64,000 bases of DNA from positions 4,849,001 to 4,913,000 of the forward strand of contig CM062219.1 of the NCBI GenBank assembly GCA_031216445.1, given 5' to 3'. Positions within the stretch are counted from its first letter, which is position 1. The number at the start of each line of letters is the position of its first letter. The translations under genes and the position numbers were made by a program. Source of the DNA: Lateolabrax maculatus. Taxonomy: Eukaryota > Chordata > Actinopteri > Acropomatiformes > Lateolabracidae. Positions 1 through 63,416 of this stretch are shown in pieces. The notes beneath the pieces were generated by a model. It made no database searches. It was not told where the DNA came from and saw only the letters and a program-made list of their open reading frames with translations.

Positions 1-3000
1 CGTGAGTTTTGCTGGGTTGATTGAGAGCATGAGACTGAATCCATTTTGATGCTGCAGGCTGGATTTAATCAGCTCTTAATACCAACAGAGAGCTCGCCTC
101 CTGCTTGTAAGCAATTCTCAAAGGTGCTGGTATAATTCCTCAAACTTGACACTTGACACATGCCAAATGAGAGATACTTTAATGACTGAGTCATAGCAAC
201 ATGCCGACTACATGCAAGATTCATTTAAACTAATTATCTTGACTCAAGTTCAAGATTTTTACTTTTGTCCATCTTTTTACTTACTGCTATTCACTTAAGC
301 ATTAAGTATAGTATAGTATCGATATAGTATAGGATTAAATTATGCCAGATTATGGTAAACTCTAACATTTTTTGCATGTAATTTCCCCATCTTTGACCAT
401 TAGTCAGTTTGTCAGCAGTAAAAGATTAATCTTGATGCAAACCAGATGACCTCTGAGCCCCAGGGAAGACCTGGAAGTAGAGCCATCTGAAAGCTTGCAG
501 AGGCCTGTCCAGACACACCATCACTGGTTATTTGGGACTTGCCAACTCTATACACAGTATGTTTAGAACAGAAATATTAATATAGTGTAAACTGTAAAAT
601 AAAATATAAGTATTCAGTCTATTTTGTATTCATTTCATAGCCATGAATAAATGAATATTAAATATATTATCAGTTAGGCCGATATTATTGTAATGATTTG
701 ATTTTATAGTTAAATAAGTATTTTTAGATTTGTACATTTTACTGACATAAAGACAAAAGAGTGAGCAACTGTAATAACACACAACTGATCGTAAACACAG
801 TTTATTTTATTTTATTTCGCTTATTTTTTGGGTCCAATAACTACTTCCACAGTGGATCTGATTCCAAATACCCAGATCTGCTAAACTCAGTGTAACAAAT
901 CCCTTATGAAATCATTTACAGTAATTTTTAATATAAATTAATGATGAGCATGATCTAAGCTACGCAAAACCTAGGTTCAGTTATTCAAATGTCAAATGTT
1001 GCGTTTTAGTTTATAAAGCTAAATTCATTTTTTCACCACCTGGAGGCAGCAGAACAAGCGGTCAAGTCTAAAAGTAAAAAATCCAAACTGTCTTTGACCC
1101 ATTCATCCTCGCTCTATATACTCATGTCACCTGATTTCCTAAAAGCTTCCTGGCAGAAAGCAATTGGCTGGCTTGCTTGAACGCCTTCTGGGCTTCCCGG
1201 GTGAGAGCTTGAGCAGCTGTCCAATCAACACGGAGATAAGCATCACGCACCAATCAGAGAGTAATTCAGGAGCCTATACTCATAGAATTGGGGGTTACGG
1301 TACATAACCCACGTTCGCTTGGTTTAACCATTACTATACCAGAAAGACTTTGACCTAATATGTTCGCCTGTTCATCTCAGTTGCTGTTGTTAAATGCTCC
1401 ACTGTGTTACCTAACTAACTCGTTTCTCAGTTTACGTGTTTGCTGGGCAGGTAGCGCACAGTTGCAAGCTGTAAAACCAAAAACGCTTAGTGGAAAGATG
1501 CTAAATGCAGAGTCGGGTTTTAATTTTCTGTGCGTTTGTCACAAGAGGGATCCCTTTCACATTGCACATAATCCTCTGTTAATATATATATAAAAAAATC
1601 ATCGTAGCTTTTTAGGTTGTACTGGTTCTCCGAACGTCAAAGTCTGCAGTCAAATGTTGCTTAGCCTGTTAGCCTACTCCAGTAGTAAAGAGAGATTGAT
1701 ATGCCCCTAGGGGTATTCATTCAATTTTTTTGCACACTACAAAATTGCCTGACGTCACAGAGGATCAGCACACTGGGTGTAAGTCCAGCTTTATTAGAGA
1801 GAGTGAGTGAAGTCATAGTCCACAGTTCTTAAGGGAGGTCATCTTGCCTTGGGATTAATGAGGAAACCTTTTTTTAAACCCATGTGAAAAGTGGTAATAA
1901 CAGAAGGCCTGTAAGACATAGAGGTCAAGAATGAGAGGAGGGGTCAGAGTTCAGAGGTGAAGGTCGAGACTTTTGGATTGCCACTGCTGTCAGGTTTACA
2001 GTTTCACTGCCTGAAGAAAGGAATTCTTGCTGTTGAAGCTCCTCTGCTCCTTGTTTCAGTAAATTCTCCACTGACTCTTGGAGGTCAAAGAGAAAGGGTG
2101 TGAAGTATCGCATTTTAGATCCAAGTTTAATCTCTGTAACACTTTACAGTTTTTTGGACTCTGTACTCATAAACAATTCCTTGACATCTTTAGCCGTTAT
2201 AAAGGTGTTCTGTCTGTGCAGTTTCTAGCTAGATGATTTTTTCAGATGTCTCACTAAATAACATCCATTCAAATGTAATAGAACACCCTGGCCTCCTGCT
2301 GTGGGACTTCAGTTGTTTTGTAGTTTTATGATCAGCATACCTGCTGTAGACCAAATCTGGCCTCTTTTCCAAATGGTTTCCCTTGTGTTTCTGCTGAGTT
2401 GCCTTTTCCTCTTTGTTTCCTCAATCAATGGACCCTTTTCACAAGTCTTATAAAATCTGTTTTGACTCTTCTCACTGAGGTTTGTTATCATTAATTAACT
2501 AAAAGTTTTTTTGGATGGTCTATGTCTGTAACAAACATTCACACTGCACCAGAATCTACTTGTGCAGAGTACTTCAGTCATCAAAAATACTGAAATAACA
2601 TTCTTTGAATACCTTGTGCAAATGAAAACAAGGATGGATTTTGGCCAAATCCACTGATGGTAATAGACGACAGTATTGAAAGGACCAGCGGATATGCTAA
2701 AGGAATCAGGAAGTATGGCCATGATTCAAGAATTATACTATATTTTAGACACTGAAGTTTGTTTTATCCTTATGTACTTTTAAAGGGATAAACAGAAGAA
2801 GGCCTCGCTGTTTCACTGAGTGCCTTCACATCTGGAATCGATAAGTTCCATTGTGCTGTCTGCTAAGCCCTCCAAAAAGCCAGAAAAAATTTCTTCCAGA
2901 TGTTTTCTTCCCATTTGCGGTGGAACAGGGGACCATGAAAAAAAATACTGTTGCATTTTTCAAAAGAAAATACACCATTCTGCGCTGGTTTTAGAGAAAA

Positions 3001-6000
3001 TTCCTAATCGAATAACATCTGCAGCCGTAGAGCTGAGTTTGTAAAAATAATAGCAGTGTCCCTTGCGTTTCGGCCAGGTTTGCACATACACATCCATCAA
3101 TAAAGGGTTTTTTCTTTGTTTAAGTGAGCCAACTTTATGACAGGGTTAAAGGTCGAAAACAGCTGGTCCGCAGCTGTTTTTTATTTACAGTCTCTTTATA
3201 TCTGGACAACTCCTCTTCTAAAAGAATTTATATGGATAAGTCAATTTTCCCCTTTTGTCACAGTGTATAAAGTTATTCATGAGGCCAATTAGAAAAGCAC
3301 ATAGAAGTGATTGAATCATGCAAAATTGAGAAAATTGCATAACTTCCTTTTATTTGTAAATTTTACAATACACTAACAGCTGGTTTCCCTGAAGGATGCT
3401 ATTGAACTAAGGCCCTTTTCATTTTCATAATGTCATGTCATGACTGAATAGGGAGGACAAAGATATAGTTATACACTTATTTTTCATTTAGAACAGTTGG
3501 TTTTAAGATCTGTCAAAATCAAAGTAACGCAGCTTGGTCAAGGTGAGAGGCAGACACAGATGTGTGTTTGCATTATCACCAAGCAACACGGCAGCCAAGA
3601 GACACTGACATCACTCGCTCCCACTAGTAATCATCTTTCAGGCAGACATGTTACTGTAGTTTTTCCATGGGTTGTTTCTCCCTCACCTTTAAGTGGCACT
3701 CCTGAGGTCTTGTCCAACTAACTCAGACAAGTGGCGGTGAGAAAAAGTGGCTTCCTGTGTGTGCCTATTGCCACGGCGCAGAGGAAGGAATCTCAGTTAG
3801 TTGGACTACGGAGAGAAGCAGTGACCCTGCAGTTGCATGTGCCACTTCAGCCTGTAAATGCAGGCTTTGTGAAAAGGACTCTGTAAAACAGCTCTAATGC
3901 CTGATAACATGAAAGATAAAACAAAATATGCAGGACAAGTTTATGACCCTGTGTCGAAGTTTAGTAGATCCTTTGTGCAGCACAAGTAGTGCATTATTTG
4001 CCATATTCTGGACAGTATATTGTCTGTTCCTTTCCAGACTAATCAAGGGTCAAATAATTGTTGCTGCTCAATGGTGCTCTGTACTAATGACACAGCGTGC
4101 TTGATTTGAAGCCAGAAACAGATGGTTTTACTCTAAAGGTGTTGTAACCAAAGCTGGTAAAAAACACGTGGACAAGAGCAGATAATTTCACTAGTTTTCT
4201 CTGTTTTCTCTACTCCCCGACAGACAAAAAGGAACAAAATGGAAGCAGAGGTGTTTGAAATGTCAGCACAAACACATCAGTGATGTAGAAGTTGGATGTG
4301 CTACTTCATGATGTAACTCTCACTCCTGTATTTGATTTTTTAACAGTATGCTTTGTTGCACCATGTAGTGCATGGCAGAGTGAAAAGTTAAGTCTGGTCC
4401 AGGCTCACAAGTCCCTAGCATTCACTTCAGCTGGGAAACAGTGCTTTTCTCTGTAATGGGGTATTATAATCATCGAGCATGGAAAGCAATGTATGACTCA
4501 TCCTTTCCAACCCCATTCCCCCTTCCCCAGCCCAAGCCTAGCCACAGCCTGGGCAGTAGAAATACTGAGTGTAAGCATTTCTTTCCTACTAGGGGAAATG
4601 CAATGGTTTCTGGTCACTCCAGAAACTTCACTGTCGACTGGTGCGTTCTATTTTTACTTTATTAAGTGATGAAATTAGTAAGAGCTGCAATGGAAAGGCA
4701 GCATTAAAGTAAGACATGTTTTTGCTTATTCGGCAGTACTGTATTTTGTAATTAAGCCTTTGGCTTAATTAATTTGGTTTTGTTGCATCAAGGGACCCAT
4801 CTAGAGTTTGAGCGCAAACACTAGTATGTGCTGAAGCAAGCTGAGGGAGAGGTGTTAGACAAATGAAGAAACCAGTCCTTACCAGCAGACACAAGGGTGA
4901 ACAACACTGTCTCTTTGAAATTACATTTATATGGTAATAATTTGCGGCAGTAAATTAATTTAGTCAAAACTGTAATGCTGTCTGGATTAGGTTTTCCATC
5001 ACCATAATGGGGAAACACTGTTAACTAATTTATCTCCCAAGTTGCAAAATGTTGACACTGAACGCATCAGTAAAATGTTCACTCAACATATTTTTGCTGT
5101 CTCTACAATATCGTTGCAATTTTTGCATGATAAAACTTAACTATGATTATGTTAACGCACTTGGTTAAGTTTACAGTAACACTATGGTGTTGGTTACCTA
5201 TTAGCATGACACAACAAAAATGCTTTAGTTGCACAAACCAAACCACACTCGGGACTCAGGATGCAAACCATGGTACACAGTGTAAAAGTCCTGCACTTTT
5301 ATGTTTCCAGGGAAAATAATGCAAGCAGAAATTACTATTCCTCATGAAACATAATCGACAAAGTAAAGTTAGTAGTATATTAACTTAATTTCTAGGAGGC
5401 AGGGTTGGTTTGTCAACTCCCTTCTAATCTTCTCGAACGTTTTATTTATTTAGTATTTTTTTACAAAAACATCTCACTTCCCCTGGGACATGAGGCCAGA
5501 AGCCGATTTTGATGATTCATACTTGATGACTCAGGTGTTGTAGCCTATTGTCAGTCAGGCAGTTCACTCGCACAGTGACTTCTGTTCACCCACAGGGTGA
5601 TGTTGCTCAAGTACAACACTGGTTAAAGTGTCAGTAGGAGATGAATTGATGGTTGACTTGGCTGTCACAACGACTGCAGATTATTTGCCATTACAGATGG
5701 CAAGCTTTCCTTACCCAAGGGTGCAATTACAGTGTGTGTTTTATCACTATCACAAGAACAATGATTTATAACCTAAATGTTCCTTCTGATTTTCCATTTT
5801 CGTGTTTCGTCATTCTTTCCACACCTCACCAAAGTCGTTTTTTTCTCAACTCTGCATTGTTGACATGATTGCTTGTGTATCATGAAATGGCTGCTTTAAA
5901 TTTATTACTTACATTTACTTAGATTATTTCTCAAGTTGTCAATATTCAGTGATGCCCTTTTCTAATGTTACATTATTAGTCTAGAGGCATTTTAATTTAG

Positions 6001-9000
6001 AATTTACGTGCTTTTAATTGCACATAAAATATCCCTATAAATCATTTTTAATAGCGTGTTTTAATTTACTCTTCTTGCTGTTATGTTGATTGGGTAAAAA
6101 CAGTCCTTTGCAAATGTTTGGGGGTCATTGAGTTCACTGATGATGATGAAACTCCTCCTTTGTGAGAAAACATTGCATATTTGGATTGATTCCCATCATT
6201 AGCTAAGAGGCACAGCACCTCAGTGAAGTGTTGGAAAATGTGCCACTTAGGTTTAATAGAGCTTACTTGTGTGTCAGTGCTGGAGAGACAAAGGGAAAAG
6301 CTTCACTATTGTGCAGGATTTCATATTAGATTCCATTTCATTGTTTTGTGTCATTGTGTTGGTGCTGTAATAATGGTTATTTGCGAGGCTGGGTGAGAAG
6401 GAAATGGTTCTGCAGTGTCAGTGCTGCAGGGCCCTCTTTTATTATAGATTTCTCAGCCGTCAGCCATCAAAACCTTATCTGCTGTGGGACAGACAGAATG
6501 AGGAAAACGCTACCATTCAGGAAAAGATAAAATAGGCAGAGGGAAATAAAGTTGCTAATGGAGGTTAGCAAAGAAAACTGAATGAAGCTGCTGCAAAAGC
6601 ACACAAAACTACAGAGGATGTAATAATAATGAAAAGAGATAAAAAGGCAGAGGCAGCGGCCATCACACATGTGCCTCAAACGTACCATTCCTGTAGTTTC
6701 TTGCTGTAAAATGAGCATTCAGAGGTGCACCGTGGAATCTTGACTCAGTTTTTCCATCTTAGTCTGTGGTGGACGGCAGACAGTGATTTATCTTCACTGC
6801 TGTGAGCTGCAGCATGGAGACAGTGAAGTAAACCATCTGGTATTCCCCCTGTTAAAGCAATAAGAGTCCGGCTAAAGCACTGAGCCTCAGAGTACACAAG
6901 AGAGGCTCTGGTCAGAAAAACTCTCTGTTCTCTGGATCATCTTTCAGGTCTGTGTGCTCGTGTTTGTGTGGGTGTAGGAGTGAATGTGAAAGACCATGTC
7001 TGCAGATTCTGGGTGGATTTTTCTGTCTGTGCATTCGTTTCTGTCGGACTTTTCGTCATTTCTTGCGTTCAAAATTCACCTCGCTTGGTGTCCCCTGGTG
7101 TCATTTTGCGGTCAGATAATGGGGTTAATCTCTGGGTGTCTCCTGATGAACATCAGAATGAGCTGATCATGACCAGGGGAATGAAGGAATTAGGTTGTAT
7201 AAACAAAAAGATCTCTCTCTTCTCATCTCCTCCTCTGTCTCCTCCTCCCTGCTGCTGCTTCCACGTTCAGCTGTCAGCCACGGTCACTGGGTCAGTGTCC
7301 TGAAAAGTCTCGATTTAAGCTGGCTGATGAGAAGAAATGTAACTGATACTGGCATCTGAAGTCATCTCCAGGGTTTTTTTTTGTTCTTGCTGGTGTAAAC
7401 ACTGTCCTCAGATGCTTAAACACCTTATTGTAGCTGCATACTTTCACCTGGCTGGCATTTGTTCTTCATCTTTATTCAAAACAAAGCATTTAGCATTAAA
7501 GTTGTATCTTTTACTGAACAGCACATACTGTGACCTCAAGTGGTGATAGACAAACAAAAGTAAAGTCACAACTCATTACTGTCAGTTACGCAGTGATAGC
7601 AAGGTAAGATGGCTAACATAAGCTCACTTTAAACACCACAAACTACTGATCATACCAGACCAGAAGTAAGGCTGTAGCAGCAGTTTTATTGATTATAAAT
7701 ACAACTTTTCTAAATGAAAAATGAGGAAAAACATGTTAATTCGTCTTTTAAAAGTAATATAATCTCACTTTACACCATCTGCTCTCATTGAGTCATATTC
7801 TCCATGAGGCCTATACATCTTAGTATTTATGAACTAATTTAAATTTGTAAGTTTAATATTATTCACATAAATGTATATTTTTCTGAATTATTAATGCAAT
7901 TGCTTATTAGTCATATCACCCACCCCTGGTAGGATTGTTCTCTATCATTCAAGCTGTCATAATGTGTATGTGTGAGTACAGTATGGTGCACACGTTGGTG
8001 CAACTTGAACCTCAGTTTGAGCCTCACTGCAAAGCTTTCGTGTAGAAGAGCAGTGATTTCCCAGAAATCTCTCTGCCAGTGGTTTGGTAGGTTTAAATAA
8101 GTCGAGGTGCAGAGGTGTGTGTGATTGCTTGCCGTCTGGCTAACTGACATTCGATTCAGGTTTGTGCCGGCAATAGTTGAGTTGTGTGTTGCATGTCTGC
8201 AGTATTGTCTGTGACTCTCACAGGATGTCCGTGCAGTCTATGAAATCCATTCAATCTAGCAAGCGTAATGCCAGCAGTGTGATTCCCAGGTCTGGTCACA
8301 TGAAACCCAGAAGTAACAACTTTTAATGTGTTTTTTTATCATCATATTCTTGGACCTGATATCTTAATGCTTTAGTATTTTACACGACTTGTGTTTTAAT
8401 CCAGATTTCACGCTGTGTTTTGAGAGGTGGGACGCCTCACCTGAAACAGAAAACATTTCTGCAAACTTAATAAAATTCACTTTTATGAGATAATACTTTA
8501 ATATTTAAGGGACAAAAGATCATAAGCAGTATTTCTCACTGCATATGGTACATACATTTAATGATTGTTATTGTGATTGGTATTGACTACAACTTGTGTC
8601 AGGATCCAGTTGGCTTAACATCCCAGCTGGTAGGGGGAAACCCCTTCAGATTTATCCTTTTTTAGACTGTAAAGCAGGCTTTTGTAACTGTTGCTCAACA
8701 ACTGGGGCCACAAATGAAAAATATGGGACAATAATAAATGCTAAATGAAGTGTAAGAGTAGTACATGTAGAGAAGAGTCAGTTACATTACCCAGTATGAG
8801 CTACTGGTTATGCTTAGACCAAGTAAAGCTTCAGCAAAACTCCTGGGTGTATTGAGTTGAGCAGGAGTTTGTTTTATTGCTTATGAATTCCACTTTTAAT
8901 TTAGGAGGAAGAATGTCTTACTTCGTCTTTTAAAAGTTATTTAGTCTCGCTTTAAGTAATTAAAGCCAGGGCCTTAATTGTAACCTGCTGTATTCACAGT

Positions 9001-12000
9001 GAGGCTCCAGCTTCCCAACAGTTGGCTTCAGTTAAAGTTTTATAACAGAATCAGGTGAAATTAAAAGAAACTCATACACCCTCCCTGTCTGTGATGCGCT
9101 CTAGGAGGGGGAAGTCTCTCATTGGGCATTCTTGTTTTCGGCTGTGCTGGTTTCCAAGAGAAGCAGGGTCCTCTTTATGGCTGCTAATTACTCCTTGTCC
9201 TCAGTGCCAGGTCAAGCATGTGCCTGGAGAGTCAGGCCTCACTTCAGGAAGGACTGGAGGAGGTGGATAGGGGGCAGGGAAAGAGGGAAGAATGTTAATC
9301 TCCCCCCCATGAAAAAGTCCTAATTCACTGGTCCGGCACCCCTCCTCCTGTCAAATGAAATGGTGCCGTCTGGAGTCGCTAAATGCTGTTACAGAATGTG
9401 TGTGTGTGTATATGTATGTGTGCATTTGTGAAAATCAAGGGGTAGATGGATAAGTTAGGGGAATGGGATCCACCACAGTCTTGGCACTGAGCCGAGAGCA
9501 GGATTATGAATCTGGCACTTATGCTACTGTTCAGAGGAAGAGAGAAAAAAGGTAGAAAGAAAGTGCAGTGAGGTAGGGAGGGGAAGATATTTGCAAAACC
9601 ACATCACACCAACTTTCCTCTGCAACAGTTGGTTGTACTGTACTAAGTTTCACCGCACATTTTAAAATAATTCACACTTTAACTGTATACTTTTATGAAT
9701 TCATTATCCTTTACTATGCCGCAACCTCATCCAACCCATGTCTGACAAACAAAGCCATAAAAAGCTGAAAACAAAGTTAACCGCTCCTCTTTTAGCACAT
9801 CACATCAAAGATCCAGCCACTTACAAATTGCTTACTAACTTGTACCTTACACTTACAACTTTCCACTGTGTACATGGCTTGGGAAGTCCTAACTGTGAGA
9901 GTAGAAATGGATACTTTACACCCCATCCAAGAGTTTATCTTTTCGAATTAAATAGTTTTTAAACACTGAACATGACGGCTTTGTAGCAAGAAACATGTTT
10001 GAGTTTTGAGGAAGAAAGTAAGTAAGTAAATCAAATAAGTCAAAATGAATCCTGTGTGAATCCTTTTGTTTTAAACCAGCTTCAATCCTCCTTTAACATG
10101 TTATGTCCTTGGTTGCACTATTATGTTGTGAATGCATTTACTTGTGGACAGCAGGGGACCCTGTGGCTGACAGGAGCATCACAGACATCTGGAAAGGTGC
10201 CGCTCTGTGTTGATGGAGGCAATGTATTGATAACATAAGAAGCAAAATAAGAAGCTGTTTTTATTATCGCTCGAAAAAAGCTCCCAAAGAACGCTAGGGC
10301 TTAAAGGATGCACTGTATTTACAGTATTGCTTTTTTTTGCGTCATGCTCCGTTGCACGAAAGCAGTTAAAGCAGCTGAAGAGAGGGACAGCAGACTGGCT
10401 AAGGGTGAATGTACACAAGACCGTGTCGTATAAACACTTTCTGTGTATGTGCGGAGAACCTGCCCCTTGGATGTGAGGGGCTGTGGTCAGAGGGAAAAGT
10501 ATTTTTAGCATCCAGTGCCAGAGGTGTTGGTCTCTTGAGGGATCTGCCATGCTAAGTGGGTAAACATCTCAGCTTAACAAGGTGGGACTGAGACCCATGC
10601 CTGCGGCTTAGGATGTGGTCAGGAAAGCTTCCGCTGGAAGGTCGACTGCCGGTGACAGAAATCCATGAATGAAGGTGTGTGAGAATATGTCAAAGAGCCA
10701 GGGAAGTAGAGCTGAGAGAACGGATCAGTTGTTGATTTGTGAGTCATCGCTTCATCGGAAAAGACATTTGCTGTTTCTCTGATGTGTTTTTGATAGGTCT
10801 ATTATGTTGCAGCTGGTGTCCGTACAGAGATACATCATGCTATCCTTTCACTTCCGTCCTCTTCTCCTGTGAGCTGCTAATTGGCCCTCTCCACCTGGCT
10901 CACCTCCAGGTGACCCAGCAGAGGCCCTGTGTTCGCTTTTAGATCCATCAGGGGAACTAAAACCTTGGATGAACAAACTAATACAACAGATTTCGCATGA
11001 GTAACAATGTATTGGAAAATTCAAACGAGAAAGGGGAACATTTTGATAATAAGACAGACTGATTGATGAAAGGAAAAGGAAAGAGGGGTTAACAGGTATG
11101 GAAGGGGGGGGAATCCTGATGACAATTGCTTCCTTCCCAAAAAGCTGCTGATCTTCATGGGATTAGTTTGTGTCAGTGTGGATTAGCAAAAGCAACACTC
11201 CTCAGCTGGGGTCGTGACACAGTTAGCATCGACTGGATGCTCCCTACAGACTTCCCCTATTTTCTTCTTTCCCTGTGGTGCTGAGCCGGCTGTTATTATG
11301 ATGTTGTTATTGTTATTATGACAGCCACATTGTCATGATGAAGGCTGCCGCCGCCTAAAAGTACTTCTTTGAATCATTTATCACTGTTTTGTGTGTTGTT
11401 GTCATCTGTAAACAAAGGAAATGTCCGTGGCTTGTTGGAAATGTCTGATAAATGGAGTTAGTTTGCCATCAGTCACTGCTGGTGTTTATCTTTTTGTGTT
11501 TACACGCACTACAAATAAGTTTAAAAGTGAGAAGGGCATCATGAGCACCTTTCCGCACAAAGTGACACTGAAATGATATATAATTTATTAGTGCTCTGAC
11601 TCCTATATGAGTACTATTGGGAAGGAAATCATTCTTTATCTTGATCATATGAGGTAAGATATGAAGTGAGTGTTTGTACCTGTCACCACCAGAGTCTGTA
11701 GCAGCTGGGCATATCCAAGGTTGTGTCCATATAAGGAAATGGGGAGTGTGTGTATGGTAGGAAGAGGCTACGTGAAGATGAATCGAGAGGAGATGGAAAA
11801 GGGAGGCTATGGCTTTTTGGTTATAACAGTCTGAGAATCACAAACTAATCCCACGTGAATGTGATCAACTGGTAGCAGATCTCAATACTGTAAATTGGAT
11901 TTAACCTGACCAGTAGGGTCAATCATTCAGACACCGGTGGCGGTATTTAACCGCAGAACAGTTATTTCCATGCCTTGTATGGACTCCTTCTGTGCAACCG

Positions 12001-14948
12001 TCAGTGATCGATCGATTTATCCCCCAAGGGGTAACGTGCTGTTGGATGTTTGGCAGGTTACCGTAGCGTCAGAGCAGACTGTTGTGGCTTTTACAGGGAA
12101 CATTTGTGGCTGTCTGAGAAAAGGTCAAACACTGTGAGTTCGCCTTTCCATTAACCACGGTGCTTGTTAAAAACAGTATTAAATGAAAATGCTTCATTGT
12201 GTCATTTTATGTGTCACCTACTTCACTTATATTAGTGGCTGAGAAACCGTAGCTCCCTGTGTCTGTCTCACTGAAGCTGATTTTGAATTTAAGAAGGCTC
12301 TAGCAGGATTTTTTGATTTTTACAATCCTGTGTGAAGTTTTTGTGATAAATAAAGCTAATTTATAGAATGCAAGAATAGAGAAAAAAATGAAGGGATTGT
12401 TTTCTACAGTCTCTCAGCCAGCATCAGCCAACTAGACAAATTTATAAACAGTTTATCGCCCCAAAAATGTGGGTTATAAATTGTTAGCGATTGTCTATAA
12501 TAAACTTTAAAAAAGCCATGGTTATTATGTTTATTATTTAATGTTTATTCTGAGATTTATAAACAGTTTTATAAGCGGTTTACTTTTTGTTGCCATGATT
12601 TATGAATGCATTAAACATTTTCAGTGGCAAAATGTAAATGCTGTAATTAAGCAGATGTAAAATCATCAAGCTTTCCTTAGTGCTTATTAGTTACCCTTCC
12701 CCAAAATGTTTGAAACCCTTCATTTCAGAATAATTTTGTTGGATTGATGGTGAATAATCATTTGAACACATGATCCTGCCTTTTAATGCTGTATCTTCAG
12801 ACATCAGCCTGACAACTTTACTCCACTTCTCAGAAGTTTATTGTAGGCATTCAGACCCCTGAACTCCTCAGTTACTAAGCAACCAGGGTAACACACTCGC
12901 ACCAAATGCAGAGAGATTTCCATCATCTCCCGCTTATATACCAATGAGTGATAACGATGTAAAACACAACTTTTGACTAATGCCAGATCAATTTGCAATT
13001 TGCATTTGCACCAGAACTACATTTCCCATCCCTTTGCCACACTGACATATCATTACAGTGTTGCAGGGCTGAGAGACGAGCTCATTAAATGAACCTCTGT
13101 CATCATGGTGAGTGATAGACATCTTCTGGCTGGTGGGGTGGGTTTTGTCTCTTCATTATGAGTTGCTGACAGACTGAGCTGTCGTCCTGTTTAGACCCTT
13201 CACCTGCTGAAAGGCTCTGTCGACCTTTGGTATGCACTTATGAATATGTGTGTAGTTTTTTTTTTTTTTTGTCATGCATAAATGCTGGCCTAGGTTGGTT
13301 TTGAAACAGATGGGTGTGGTGCTTGGATTTATATGTTTCTCTCAGATGAGCTGCTATTACAGATCTGTGTTCCTCTGCCTAATATGTCCCCCAAAGCAAT
13401 GTGACCCTCATCACATTCACATGTGTAGAAAAACACAATTACAGAGAGACTTCCTCCAATACACGAAGAGTGGGGTGGCATAGGGCATACATCGAAAAGA
13501 ACGTCCTGGTTAGGAAGTCACCACACAGCCAAATTCCCAAATCCTTCTCCTTGTAATGTTTTACACAGACTTGTTGACTTTACATTTGTGTGGATAAACA
13601 GGTATAAACTGTTATAAAATGCTTTTGACTAGCTCTTAGTCTTGAATACTCTCAGTAAGCTTTCTTTGTTGGGTCTTTGTCTTGTGGATTATAAAATAAT
13701 GCAAGGCAACGTGCAATCCGACTTCAGCTGATGAGGAGGACATTTTTTTTTTTTTTTTTTCACAATTGCTGTACAGCTGTGGACGAACACGTACAGCCAA
13801 AATGCTCTTAAATGGAAACCTCTGTTTAAGAATGTCGAGGTTTTTTTTTTTTATTGATCTGCGCCACACGTGAGTCATGTGTAATGACATCCAGCTGGAA
13901 GTTGTTGCAGGGTAACGCAGAATGTACAAACACTCTTGCTCTGCTCATTTGCCTCTCCACCGTTTCCAGCCTCCTTTTCACTCTCAGATGGATGGGGCTA
14001 AGTTTTTTTCTTTTCTTTTTTTTTTTTCTGCACGCTGTGTGTGGTCTTTGTAGCCTGATACTGGGACTGCTGTACCTGTGTGTAGGTTGCCTTTGACACT
14101 CCGCATTCACATAAAAACACAAAAATGCATCCAGCAGAACACCACAGCGTGCTTGCTTTTGTCTTTTGTTGTGTTTCTTAAACTCCTGTGCCATAAAATC
14201 CTTCTGGTGTCCTCTGGTGTTTAGTTTGCTTCCTCACTTTAGTGTTTGCCCTCCTCTAAAACACCCTGACAGCCCCCGTTCTTATGTGACTGTCCATATA
14301 GACATGACCCAGTGTCCTTTTCTGTCCAGGTCCTTGCTGGGACTAGGCTGGATGCTAATGGGTGTCATTGTGTAGTTTGTTGTGTGTGCATCTGGCTGCA
14401 GGAACAGCTGTTTGTCCTGGGTGGTTTTGGCGTGCAGGGGTGCGGTCCAGGGTCAAACCCCATGTCACATTGTTCTGACCAAGTATACTTCTGCGGTGGC
14501 CTGGTTACAGCTGGGACGACTGGCCTGAAAGTGTGCTAATTGTACGGTTGTGGCCCAAAGGAGGCAGCTGTAGATTTAGCATTGCAGGAAAATGGATGGA
14601 AGGATGGGTTTTGGTGCAGTCGTAACCCATGATCATGGTGATCTATAAATGGGCACGTCTCTGTTTAGCGCCTAAATGGATAACAGAAATCTTCTGTGAA
14701 CCACAACAGTGAACTCTCCTGCTGAGTATCTAGAGCTTCTGAGTCATCAAAAGAGAAAATAGATAGAATGGTCAAAAATGGCCATAATTAAGGCTGATGA
14801 CATTGTATGAACAATGGGTATATGGGTTGTAAATTTAGCAATCTGTACTATGGAGGTCGGACAACTGGTGAGACAATTTAAATGCTATTTTCACGGTTAA
14901 AAAAATTCTAACATCCTTTTTTTTTGTGTCCCTTTTTCCTCTCTGTAG
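1..14948 (+). other. Presumed col5a1 intron 1 (3' part)
   Basis: No coding exon could be supported here on either strand. The open frames present are short, lack homology I recognise and have no splice context. Visible content: AT-rich tracts, a TATAG-type short repeat near 300-330, a near-palindromic repeat terminus around 1293-1311, and poly-T runs near 13258-13271 and 13744-13760. A large first intron is usual for fibrillar collagens and could hold enhancers, which I cannot identify by eye. Confidence 0.8.

Positions 14949-63416
<48,468 letters not shown>

Noticed and set aside
1..7. GTGAGT immediately after the first base looks like a splice donor, suggesting that exon 1 ends at position 1.
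   Set aside because: Only one base of the putative exon is visible; a six-base match is weak evidence, and a final C would give a codon different from the Ala expected before EPEDLL.
10179..10550. Minus-strand open frame of 123 codons in intron 1.
   Set aside because: No recognised family, composition like the surrounding intron.
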